This document shows positions 10,303 through 20,996 of a DNA stretch of 64,000 nt, in pieces. The DNA comes from Bidens hawaiensis (lineage: Eukaryota > Streptophyta > Magnoliopsida > Asterales > Asteraceae): assembly GCA_021521415.1 (NCBI GenBank), contig JAIQDT010000670.1, positions 558,001-622,000 on the forward strand, in the 5' to 3' direction. The notes beneath the pieces are model-generated. The model was not told the origin of the DNA, did no database searches, and was given only the letters and a program-made list of their open reading frames with translations. Positions within the stretch are counted from its first letter, which is position 1, and the number at the start of each line of letters is the position of its first letter. The translations under genes were made by a program, and so were the position numbers.

Positions 10303-12948
10303 ATCTGGTGTGTGAAGAGATCAAAGATCGAACAGTAGAATACGGTAACGATAATCAAATTAATCGCATAATAATAAAATTAACACACGGACAGTTATCT
10401 CTAATATTAAAAACGATTTCGTGATACGCAATAATAACTACAAAATAGTTAACGATCATCAATGAAAACAACAGAATCTAACTAATAAGCTTTATTCCCG
10501 CTAAAATAAAAACTAATAATAAAACGAAATTAATAACAGCTTTAGATCGGATGGATTACATACCTTTTGGTTACATTTGTTGAATTCACGTTACTTCTTT
10601 CAATTGGCCGCAGGCTGCGGTTTTGAACAGAAACAGAGTATATATACGTGTACGGAATTTATGGATTGACTCGATAGTCGACAATTTCGACTTTTTTTGA
10701 AAAAAAAAAAAAGCTTTGGAAGACGTTTTAGGTCGAACCTAATCATTAAAAGCATTCTATACTCTCTCCGTTCCGGTCAAAATGTCTTCGAAAAACACAA
10801 AGTTTAAGGTATATTAACTTATTATTTTCTTTGATTAACAAATGACAATAATGTCCTTAAAAATTAGGTTCATCAATATATTTTATTAATGTTAATTGTG
10901 TGTGTTTAAGAGTAAACTTGTAAATTAGCTAATAAATTTCGAAAGTGAATATTTGTAATGAGACAAACAAAAAAGAAATGTTTACACTTTTAATGAGACT
11001 GAAGGGAGTACTATTTTTATATTTTTATCATTACATTTTTTCTCCTTTTCACTCACAACCACTTTAAAAAAACATTAAAAAATTATATAGATGAATAATG
11101 TATTTCTTCGAATTTAATCATGAACAGTAACATTTTCTCTCACCTACTCTCACAACAACTTTTAACTGTCTATAAAAATGAAAAAACCCCTCACTTAATT
11201 TGAAGAATTGATCGGGAATGCTTTGACACTTTTAGGCATCAATTATCAAGGTTGAAATCCATTACTTCAAAAAATTCTCTTGACTTTTATCAAGGCTCAA
11301 AGACCTCAAAAATCTTAGGTTCTAATTATCACATTTATACCATTAGACTAGTAAGTGAATTGCAGTCGATGATTTTTTAGATGCTAGGATCTTTATTTGT
11401 TTTATTATTATTATTATATTTATATGTCTGCTTAATGTATTTTACTTTGATTATATGACTAGTTAAAATTTTAAAGTTCTTATAAACTTACAGAATAATA
11501 CTTAATATGTAGTTGAGGTGTTTATAGTTTATTTGATATAATAGTTTGTTCATTGAAAGTGAACCGAGAACTAAAAAACAACTCGAATTGAGTTAAGTTT
11601 GGTTTTTACCGAAGAAACCAAATAATTTTATTTTTCACAATTTGTTATTGGATTGGTTTGGTTAAATCTGCGAGTAGATTAGGATAAACGAGAAACTGAC
11701 ATTCAACTTATTCGACTTATTCTTCGAATGAACTCAATTTTATGAAACCGAAAACCCAATTAGTTGAAGCCGGAAACAAAAACAAAAACCGAATATGCAG
11801 TTTGGTTAGATTTGATCTTCGTTTTAAACCTTTATAAAAGTAAGTTATCTACTTCATTTTATTGAGAAGTAACTTTTACTTTCCTTTTGATATTAAATAT
11901 ATTTATTTAAAGTGATAGTTTATTATAAGCATTATCGACTTCAAAGAATTGGTCAACTATTGACTAATGAATATTTGGATATGGCCCACTTAAATATGTG
12001 GTTACGCCAAATACATGACCATCGATGGCTTGACGGTCAATAAATTGTGGGACTAGTACGGTTAGGTGTGTTTGGTATTGAATTTAAACCAAGGATTTTC
12101 AATGTAAAGAAAATTAAATCTATCAAAACAAATTTAAATTTACATATTTTTTAACGGTGTGATCTCTAACTATATTCACTTCAATTGAATCCAAAACCAC
12201 TCATACAGTAGCAAAGTTTGGACGAAAAGACAGGGGAACTGGCTCGAATTTTCAGATTAAAACGGTGCGGGGTGTGGGGGCCTAGGGGTTGGGGTGGGGG
12301 GGGGGGCTCAATTTTTCAGATGAAATACATCACGTATAAAATTTTTCGAAGGAAAACTGGTAACCTTACACTTGCGCAAAGGGGGATGGGGGTGTTATCC
12401 TTCGTTCCTGCACTCGCCTTAAAGACTTGCACCTTTACCGTATGGCCTATTTAGCGAAAAAATATATATAAATGATAAAAAGTTACATGGATGTTTCTTA
12501 ACTGATTCCAAGTTTTAAAACAAAAAATTATATAAATTATAAAAATTAAATGGTTGTTTCGTAACCGGTTCCAAGTTCTAAACTGGTTAACCGAACATGA
12601 CGAGGCCAAACCTTTTGTTAAACCGGAAAGTCGCCAAATCGAACCGTTTGGATCTCAAACCGTCCCACATACTTTGGCTCGATATTTCAATTAGTTTCAA
12701 CGATCTATGAATAAAATAAAGTACTAACAACATAACCAAGCCAAATGTAAGAAGAATCATATTCAATTTAAAGCATTTAAATAACAAATTAAAGTACTAG
12801 TATACAAAAAAACAAAAATGAATATTTGGGTATTATGAATCTCAAAAACAATGTGACTATCCTTTGAACAAACTTTGTATACAAATGTAAACAATTAAAA
12901 CTTAATTAGAGTCATGAGATAACTTAAAAAAATAATAAAAATAAACAA
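10303..12948. other. intergenic repeats and unannotated DNA
   Basis: This is AT-rich DNA with cryptically simple CCGGTT/AACCGG sequence at 11570-11830 and 12550-12690, and a G-rich stretch (12268-12306). No ORF here has recognisable domains. The open frame at 12218-12454 spans the G-run and looks spurious. Confidence 0.5.
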
Positions 12949-12976
12949 CCCGTCCACCGGACGGGTATAAAACTAG
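12949..12976 (+). mobile_element. Helitron 3' terminus
   Basis: A perfect hairpin (CCCGTCC-ACC-GGACGGG, 12949-12965) is followed after seven bases by CTAG (12973-12976) and then T. Hairpin, short spacer, CTRR and a 3' T are the hallmarks of a Helitron end. The element extends to lower coordinates. I could not place its 5' TC end. It stops 54 bp from the stop codon of the disrupted kinase. Confidence 0.65.
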
Positions 12977-14194
12977 TTGACATTTGCTTCCAAATCATAA
13001 ATAGTTGATTTGAAAACTAACCATGGTTAATTACCTAGGATAGAAATGACTGTGGTCAACTGTAGCAATTGAACAAGAATTATCAGTGTTAAAGTAGTGA
13101 TGTAACTTTTGTGTGATCTCATTGAGTTCCATTGCATCCTCATCCATAAAAGGAGGGTTAGAAGGGGCAGGTAATGGTTCATTATCTTTTGCCAACATTT
13201 TTAGTACCGTTAACATTGACGGTCTTAATGACGGGTCTTCTTGAGTGCAAAGAAGTCCTACTTGTATCGCTTTTGTCGCTTCCTTTTTGGTAATTGGTGT
13301 TATGATTAAGTTTGGGTCGAAGATTTCTTCCGCCTTATTTTGTTGGAAATGATTCCACGCCTGTTTTCATACGTAAATAACACAAAATGATTAGTATTCT
13401 CGAATGAGTTTTGTTTATGCAAGTAGTGAACAAAAGCTTGTGGGGAACTTGTTAAAAGACAAATATGCCCCTGAATCTAGTCAAATAGAGTTGATAGTGA
13501 TACTATCATACTAAGGCAGTTTCTTGTCATTTTTACAACTCTAGGCGTGCCAAAAAATACGGTGCGCATAAACCATTGATACCTACATTACCACCCAAAC
13601 CGAACCAAGTTGGGCGGTTCGGCCCGTTTGAGATCCAAACAGTTTGGTTTGGCGGTTGGACAATTTAACAGAGCGGTCCGGTTTGGAACTTAGAACCGCC
13701 CATTAACCTTATTATTTATATATTCTTTTTCTTATGATTTTGAAAAAGAAAAAATAAAAGAGCCGGTTCAAACCACTAAAATTGAACCGTTAAACCGTCA
13801 AACCGGTAAACCTGCCAGTTGGGCCTACCCACCGAAGAATTGTTATTAATTTTTCACTTAGTTTTAAGCGAGTTGCATACAAGTAGTTACGTTGTTTCAA
13901 AATCTAAGTGGCTTATGCATACAATATCCCGACAAAAATAAAACAATAACAAAAAGAGAAAAGGAAAATATTATACTTACAATAGCAACTAAGCTGTCCG
14001 TATACTCAGTGTTTTTGCTTTTATTGTTTTCAATTCCAGTAACCACCTCTAGAACCAAAACACCAAAGCTATAAACATCTGCCTGTTCAGTTAACTGACC
14101 GTGAGCTAGGTACTCTGGAGCCATATATCCTCTGTTGATTTTCAAAAAATAATAAACAAACTAGCTGCTAATTTAAAACTTTTTCTTTTCTCAG

Positions 14195-14312
14195 GCGATC
14201 GGAAAATAAAGAAATGGTTAATCTATTCAAGATAATTACGTATTTACAAAATACCGTCTCAATTCATCCTATTTCATTAGATTCGGGATGTGATACGGTA
14301 CCGAAGGACCGG
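14195..14312 (+). pseudogene. ycf2: plastid ycf2-like fragment
   Basis: The translation from 14214 ([20 protein letters not shown], then [11 protein letters not shown]) agrees with an internal segment of plastid Ycf2 as I remember it. The match ends near 14312 and continues into unrelated sequence, so it is a short non-functional piece. An alignment to plastid genomes would settle the exact ends. Confidence 0.8.
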
Positions 14313-14394
14313 TGCTTGGCGAACGGAACGTTTCATCAAGCCATTTTTAGCCTTCACTCCCTAAATAGGAATAGAGCTACTTTACAAATAGGGC

Positions 14395-14526
14395 TAATTA
14401 CTTCACTGAGGAGAAGTTTGGTTTCAAACCCCGGTTCGAACAGGAGGAGTACGCCATGCTAATGTGCCTTGGATGATCCACATCTCAGGGTCAAGCGCCG
14501 ATGAGCACATTGAACTATCCATGTCT
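14395..14526 (-). pseudogene. fragment of the plastid trnI-GAU group II intron
   Basis: On the minus strand the stretch reads like the 5' part of the plastid trnI-GAU intron (GGATAGTTCAATGTGCTCAT, then GATGTGGATCATCCAAGGCA, then the region with CGAACCGGGGTTTGAAACCA). This is recognition from memory. The tRNA exon itself is absent. It is joined directly to the ycf2-like piece, although the two lie apart in plastid genomes, so the insert is a mosaic. Confidence 0.78.
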
Positions 14527-17145
14527 GGAAATGAGGGTGCCCTCGATTGACATTTATCATCGAATAAGGAATCCTTCCATGGATGAGAAGGTTGAGTTAC
14601 AGTACAGACTCCGTTGGCTTTCGCAAGGAAGCATCTCGAAAGTTCTGTAATCTATGGTTGATGCCTCACTCGAACTCTATCCCATACCCTACTCGATGCT
14701 GAAGCTACTCTGCCTTTCGGAACCCAAAAAGAAAGCCGGGCGCTTGGGAAGCTATGCAAAACCTGAAAAAAGGAATCTGCTTTCCATCTTTGAGCTCAGA
14801 GGTTACGATCGTCTCCTCATTAGGCTATTTTAAAAAAGTATAGCTAACTCATCAGCTGAGTGGTTCGCCTCTTGTCCACCTGAGTTGTTTACTTCATTTT
14901 CCGACCTGGAAAACCAATGACTCTTCAGGTTAGGTTCTCTTTCAACATAGACATCCCGATGACCATGGATCAACTTCGTTCCACGAAACAGAAAGCAAAT
15001 GAAATCTTCCTCTTAGGGCGTTCGATTCCGCGAAATGGCGACCCGTTTTGCCGGAGTATTCCGCTGTGGCTAGCATTGTTAGGAATGCTTCTGACCATCT
15101 TAGGCCATTCTTGATGATGGACCCTCCGGCAACTTTAGAAGCCTTGGTTCGTAAGGGCTCTTATCTTGAACTAACGCTTTGATCTCGGCTTCTAGATCCA
15201 TATCCTCGCATCAAGAGTACCCGCGCGTCTCAAACCCACCTTTATCCCAACAACCCCATGATGAACAGAGAGGAACCCGATGAGGGAAGTGGGACAATGT
15301 TCAGACCTTGGCTGTCACAACAAGCAACCAATCAGTTCCAGTCCCAAGGGCAGATAAAACGAATCTTATCATCTTGAAAAGATCGAGCCAGCCCAAAATC
15401 AGCTATTTTAGCACGAAACTTCAAGTCTAATAAGATGTTAGCAGCTTTAATATCCCTGTGAATAATCCGGCATTTGGTATTTTCATGAAGGTAAACAAGG
15501 CCTTCTGCTGTACCAATGATGATATTATGTCTCTTTTCCCAAGTTAAGTTCCTTCCTTTTATTGCATCTGCAGAAGTTTAAAAATTCATTACATGTATTA
15601 CATAATACTAAAAGTTAAAAAATTTGATATAAGATGACAAACTTTCAAAAGAAACTTAATGATTGACAATATTAAACTGACCAAAAATGAAGTGGTCGAG
15701 GCTCATGTTGGGTAGATATTCGTATATAAGAATGCTTTCAGGCCCTGAACAGCTGCATCCTAACAGCCTGACTAGATTTTTGTGCTGAACACTGCTAATC
15801 ATGTTGACTTCGTTATAGAAGTCTGCCGCTCTAAATTTATTGTTGAAGAAAAGTCTTTTCACAGCAATTTCTCGTCCATCTGAAAGTACCCCCTGAGAAG
15901 ATTTAAATGTTTTGCATTAGTTATATAACAGTGTCTATAACAAAATTTAAGCAGAAGTAGCAAAATGTGCATGTTGTATGGCAGGTCAAACTACTTTAGT
16001 ATCTATAAGTTGATTTCTATTTTGCTAATGGTGTAAATTGGTTACTAAAATCAGGAAAAAATGTAAAGTTTGTTTCTCTTTTGTGCAATTCTCTTAAAAA
16101 TACACTTTAGGCGACTTTTGACACATTTGACCTATATCTTTTTAGACCCGTTAGAGATTAAGTGTAACCTGAAACGACCCATTCAAAGGTACATGGGTCA
16201 AAATTATCAGATTTAGTTTGAGTTACAACCTTGTAGACGGTCCCGAATCCTCCTTGTCCCAGTTTATTTAACTCATCCCATTTTCCTGTGGCTTTCTCAA
16301 TAGTGGAGTATTTGAAGTTTAAGCTACTGTCATTAAGCATCTTTGCCATTTTCTTAGCATCATAAGAACCTAAAACATTAAACAATCATTAGGCTTTTAC
16401 AAGAATTCTGCAAAGTATTTATGTTACTAAATTATAAAAAGCCAACAATTTAATGATTTTAAAAACTGGCTTATACCTTTTCTCTTCTTCTGTATATATC
16501 TGTGTTTCCAAATATATACAGCAATCATTGAAGCAACTATGATAAGTGCCACAGAACTAACAACAGATACAACAATTGCAATTATCTTCCCTGCATAACC
16601 CATAAACAAGAAAACATCAGAGACGTATTAGAAAACTTTTAGTGATATCATAATGCCGAAACAAATGCTCTTGTGGTAAATTCTTTATGATTTGAAGTAA
16701 AGGTTCAATAATATATTAATTTTGACTTAGATTTTAACTACACATTCATCATTTCATCATATTTTACCAATGGATTAAGCCATTACTTACTACTTTTTCA
16801 TGTTCATAAATGGTTATTGGTATACCATGTTAGAAAAATCTTATTGAGTATACATTATAATAGTAGTAACACCAGTTATTTTAAATGCTTCCTTGTTTCT
16901 TTCAGTTAGCAATAAAAGTTGCATTTCGAATAAATGGTTAATTTTCTTTCAGTTAACCAAAGTTTAAAAATCGATCACCAAGGTTTAAAAATCAAAGACC
17001 CCAACTTATGTTTTTAAAGCTTATTATGTCCTACATAATCATTTTAAATTAAATAGAACTTATTTTTATTGTAAGAGCATTATTATAATCATATACAACT
17101 AATCAACTATTCATAAAAATTTAGCAAAATATGACTGTAATTACC

Positions 17146-17225
17146 CAGCCCAGCCCAACCTAGCTCACACCAGCCCAGCCCAACCCAGCTCACACCAGCC
17201 CAGCCCAGTCCAACCCAACCGAGCC
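17146..17225. repeat. 25-bp minisatellite in intron 1 of the disrupted kinase
   Basis: The unit CAGCCCAGCCCAACCCAGCT plus CACAC repeats from about 17146 with starts at 17171 and 17196; the third copy is diverged. The C-rich CCCAGCC sequence contrasts with its AT-rich intron. Confidence 0.75.
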
Positions 17226-18046
17226 CAGATCAATCAAACCCAGCCCAGCCTAGTAAAATAATTAGATTCAGTAGCATTATTGTTACCTCTATTGACAGAG
17301 CTGCTTGCGACCGCCACAGGATTAAGAAAATTAGTACCCGAATACCTCATAAAACACCCCGCATTCAACACACGACCCTCAGACCACGGCAAACACTTTG
17401 ATATCTCCATCGACGCATTATCCAAACACGCAAGACAAGAACTCGGACTCAAAGTCCTAAAACACTCCGCCAACACATAAACCGACTCATTCCCACCATC
17501 CACCATCTCACCCCTACCAAAATACATACTATACCTTAACGCACCCGTCACAGCATTCGACACCGTCTGCTTCACAGCATCTTGAAACGTTGCATTCTTT
17601 CTAGTTGCATTACCACAAACATAAGAGTCATCAGGCCCAGTATACTCATGGAAAAAACTGTAGTTTTGAACTCGCATTACACAACCATCGAGATAGATTC
17701 GACCACCATTGTTCGGGAAGCAACTAGGGAGAACAGTGCGTGCTTCTGCATAGCATAACATGCAATCTAGTTGTGAAAGATCACCATAGCATTGAGCAAA
17801 ACCATAATTACCATCGGGTCCAGTACCGACAATAGCGGTTGCATTAGTTGAAGTGCGCATTTGGGAGCCCAGGCTGCCCATCATGCCAACAAAGTTTGGG
17901 ATGAAGAGGGTTTGATTGTGTTCTTTTTCTGGGTCACATATCATTTTGATGACTTGGGTTCTTGCATCACCTTCTGTTGTTGATACTAGTTGTAGAGTTA
18001 TGATTAAAATGGTGAGAATTGAAGCTTTGTGTGTTGGTTTCTTCAT

Positions 18047-19706
18047 CTTTGGCTTGAGAAACAAAGGAATTGAAATTATTCAATTAATGTGACATAAGAG
18101 CAACAAGGACGATATTAACGTGTACGTTTGATTCGTACTCATGTGTGAACACATGTTTATAATTATAGGACACGTTGTAAGATGAAGGAGCTATTAGAGT
18201 TTGATGGACTGTTTTCATATCCAAGAATCTTTTGACTATAAGAAAAGGGTGCACTTTTTTGTTACGTACTAGCTTTCGAACCGTATTTACTCGGTGAATA
18301 TAAACAGTGACGAAGCTTGGGCTTAGTTACGGGGTGATCGAAGTTACGGACTCAAAAAATTTTCGGTCGACGATTCGATTCGTGTCGGTGATTCAGTTCG
18401 GTTCGGGTCAGATTAAATAGTAGTCCCCTTCAGTTTTGAGTTTTATAAAAACAAAGTTTTTACTATTCGACTACTATTTTGTAACTTTTGTTTATTAAAA
18501 TTATGAGATTTTTTAAAAAAAAATCAAACGATAGGGTATTATATATAAAAAATATATCAGTGGTGACGGAAGCTTTTTGGAAATATACATTGGGGGTGAC
18601 CGAGCTTAATATATATAAAAATTTTCGGGAAAATCGCAAAAATTACCCTATTAATCGAAAAATCGGCAGCGACCGGGGCCAAGAAGCTACGCCCCTGAAT
18701 ATAGAAAGACCTAAGTTGTTAGGTTTTCTAGCTAATTGTAATATATAATTAATATGATAATGTCTTGATCACCAAGTTATGATTAGATTATAAATATAAG
18801 GTTTGGTTAGAGTTTTGGTCCAAAATCTTCTGTTCTCTATTTATTTATTTATTTATTTATTTTTTTAGAGATGATTAATAGAGAATTATTGTAACAAGTT
18901 TTTGAGTCAGTTTTTTCTTACAATAATAAAGTGTTAATCAATCATGTGTCTTAAAAATGATATCAAAGCTTGATGTAATTGTTAGAAATGATATCAAAGC
19001 TTGATGTAATTGTGGTCCAAACTCGAGGTACTTTTGTAATGAGTTTGGGGGTGAGAAGAAGAATACATGCTATGGAGTGCTTCACAAAGATTCCTTAAAA
19101 AATTAAATAAATAATATAAAACTGCACGAAAACAAAACCATGTGTGTAGAAAGTGTGAAAGTTGGAAGTCATGAGCATTTTAATAACCAGAAATGGCTCG
19201 TATTGTTATAGCAGAGGTGTTGGCTTCGTGATTGTAAGTAGTAAACAAAGTCAACAATAGGTACCGACCCATGTGGTTTATATTATTATTTTTATGTACT
19301 TTCTCAAATAATTTGCATTTCATGCATCTTGGAAAAAGTATAAAAGCATCATTTCATAACTTTTTTTAATCAGATAGTTATAAAATTTATAAGAACTACT
19401 CAACAAGAAAATGTTAGCATTTTTAATGGTATAATGATTATTAAACAGAGAACTACAAGAATGATTCAACAAGAGAATGTTTTTAATTACCTCATCCATT
19501 GATGATTCTTTATGTTACTTCTAATAAATTAAAATACATGCATGAAAGATAATTAATAGCATTATAACAATATAATAGAGTAAGTTATATCGTTAGCAAA
19601 AAAGTAGCTTAAGTTATTGCAACCTTTTCAACCGTGTTCTATTGTAGGTACACCTAGATTTTGTGTTATCATGTTCAATGTGTCTTGTAATGGAATATGT
19701 ATGAAC
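18047..19706. other. intergenic upstream of the disrupted kinase
   Basis: This stretch holds simple GGTTCGG sequence (18360-18420), a possible minus-strand Helitron end (CTAG at 18269 with a weak ACCG/CGGT hairpin), an (ATTT)n run near 18838-18861 and a 31-bp duplication (GATATCAAAGCTTGATGTAA units at 18959 and 18990). No gene is supported. Confidence 0.5.
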
Positions 19707-19723
19707 ATGAATATAAGTGCATT

Positions 19724-20031
19724 TTGACGTTATTTTACTAATTTTGTGAAAATAACGTTAAAAGCGATGGAAGGTTAATCAGGCATCATGTGGTGGCGTT
19801 GATAGCCGAAAGACAAGGGTACATGCACCAATCAGCCGGCGTCCCGATGATTGAGTGCTATGTGCCTTATGTAATATGTCCAAGGCTTGATGCAAAACTA
19901 CTATCGAGCCGGGGGTCTCACCGGAAGCAGCCCCTCTATCCCCATGGGGTAGAGGTAAGGCTGTCTACATCTTACCCTCCTCAGACCCTACCATAGCTTT
20001 GCTATTGGTGGGATATACTGAGTACGATGAT
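19724..20031 (+). mobile_element. short retroposon (SINE-like), copy 1, 5'-truncated
   Basis: It is flanked by a perfect 17-bp duplication ATGAATATAAGTGCATT (19707-19723 and 20032-20048). The body ends with the module GTAAGGCTGTCTACATCTTA...GGGATATACTGAGTACGATGAT. It shares over 300 bp with the oppositely oriented copy at 20404-20773 but starts about 50 bp later, consistent with 5' truncation during target-primed insertion. No convincing pol III A box was seen, so it may be a SINE or a LINE-derived short element. Confidence 0.8.
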
Positions 20032-20401
20032 ATGAATATAAGTGCATTATATTATATGTATGAAGTTGTTACAGACGAACCAAACATTCGAATCAGACTA
20101 CATGACACCTTGTATTCCAATTGATCATCAAAAGGTTGTGGGCCAGGGGTTGACATTTAGCAATGGGTTGTGCAGATTCTAAAAGAGTTAAATCAATAAT
20201 ATATATAAACGAAGACATAAAAATCCTACGTGTCGTGATGTGGTCGTTTCCTCTTTTTTTGGAGTCACCAGATTTGCTTGATTTTTAAATGGAGGTTTCT
20301 CATTCATTTGACCTGAATTCATGGGTATGAGTCTTACCAAACCCAAATATTCCTTAAACGGGTTATAACATCTCATTAAATAAAAAATTATTCTTACCAA
20401 A

Positions 20402-20403
<2 letters not shown>

Positions 20404-20434
<31 letters not shown>

Positions 20435-20773
20435 GTACTCAGTATATCCCACCAATAGCAAAGCTATGGTAGGGTCTGAGGAGGGTAAGATGTAGACAGC
20501 CTTACCTCTACCCCATAAGGATAGAGAGGCTGCTTCCGGTGAGACCCCCGGCTCGATAGTAGTTTTGCATCAAGCCTTGGACATAAGGCACATAGCACTC
20601 AATCATCGGGACACCGGCTGATCGGTGCATGTAACCTTGTCTTTCGGCTATCAACGCCACTACATGATGCCTGATTAACCGTCCGTCACTTTTAACGTTA
20701 TTTTCACGAGATTAGTAAAATAACGTCAAAATTAGTGCAATTTCACTTTTGCCCACCCGAGGGTTCACACATA
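20404..20773 (-). mobile_element. short retroposon (SINE-like), copy 2, nested in the Helitron
   Basis: Flanked by a 15-bp duplication TATTCTTACCAAATT (20389-20403 and 20774-20788). The second Helitron copy shows the empty site (in reverse complement), which proves the insertion. The minus-strand element ends in an (ATG)n tail of about ten units (CATCAT... at 20404-20434). Its body matches copy 1, and it has about 50 extra bases at the 5' end. Confidence 0.88.
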
Positions 20774-20842
20774 TATTCTTACCAAATTATTGATGTAAAA
20801 ATCCTGTAAAAGAGGATATACTAAAAATTAATATCTTATTTA

Positions 20843-20847
<5 letters not shown>

Positions 20848-20874
<27 letters not shown>
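20848..20874. repeat. (TA)n microsatellite
   Basis: A pure TA run inside Helitron copy 1. A matching AT run occurs in Helitron copy 2 at about 23419-23449. Confidence 0.85.
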
Positions 20875-20879
<5 letters not shown>

Positions 20880-20996
20880 TAAACCATAAGTATATTATTA
20901 ACTTTCATACAATAAAAAAATATAAATTTAAAAAATAAATAAATGTTATAACAAACAATATAAAACAATCCCCGTAATACGGGGGATAAAAACTAG

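Larger units (their letters stand above)
14192..15365. other. mosaic organelle-derived insertion in kinase exon 5
   Basis: Paralogue comparison places the left border in the residual intron near 14192-14200 and the right border at about 15366, where exon homology resumes at TTATCATCTTG. The segment is less AT-rich than its surroundings and contains at least two plastid pieces (see the ycf2-like and trnI-intron-like entries) joined to DNA I cannot name (14526-15365). That part could be mitochondrial DNA carrying plastid tracts, or further shuffled plastid pieces. No transposon ends or target duplication were seen, and about 33 nt of exon was lost. This suits end-joining repair with organelle filler DNA. 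Confidence 0.8.
13031..18046 (-). pseudogene. cysteine-rich receptor-like kinase disrupted by organelle-derived DNA
   Basis: This is the tandem paralogue of the 3845-7870 gene. Visible exons (minus): 17287-18046, 16477-16590, 16230-16369, 15682-15892, a broken exon 5 (about 15366-15567), 13981-14131 and 13031-13360. Signal peptide, both DUF26 Cys motifs (CYGDLSQLDCMLC, CFRTLSPSSCLAC), membrane helix, [24 protein letters not shown] and DFG are intact, and the flanking splice sites are sound. Exon 5 stops after [12 protein letters not shown]. The next 11 codons ([11 protein letters not shown] in the paralogue) and its splice donor are gone, replaced by roughly 1.17 kb of foreign DNA. The activation loop is therefore lost. 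A truncated receptor-like product is still conceivable. The start was set at the Met matching MKKSTH of the paralogue; an in-frame Met lies six codons upstream. Confidence 0.88.
20193..20996 (+). mobile_element. non-autonomous Helitron, copy 1
   Basis: The 5' end is A|TCAATAATATATATAAACG. The 3' end has the hairpin CCCCGTAATACGGGG followed by ATAAAAACTAG and T, as in plant ATREP-type Helitrons. It inserted between A and T with no target duplication. It is homologous to the reverse-oriented copy at 23088-23720 and carries the retroposon at 20404-20773. The conserved open frame in both copies (for example GLVRLIPMNSGQM) is probably only shared non-coding sequence. Confidence 0.75.

Noticed and set aside
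12218..12454. A 78-codon ORF with a poly-Gly segment
   Set aside because: It spans a G-run and decayed repeat sequence, with no domain and no splice partner.
14430..14460. A tRNA T-loop-like GGTTCGAACAGG
   Set aside because: No cloverleaf forms around it. The region matches the plastid trnI-GAU intron, not a tRNA exon.
3142..17480. Plus-strand ORFs of 62-66 codons at 3142, 7116 and 17280 that look alike
   Set aside because: They are antisense to the same part of the second DUF26 domain in three paralogues, so their similarity comes from the kinase coding strand.
19707..20788. A single foldback element of about 1 kb
   Set aside because: The two arms have different, independent target duplications, and the right arm is inserted inside a Helitron. 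They are two separate insertions.
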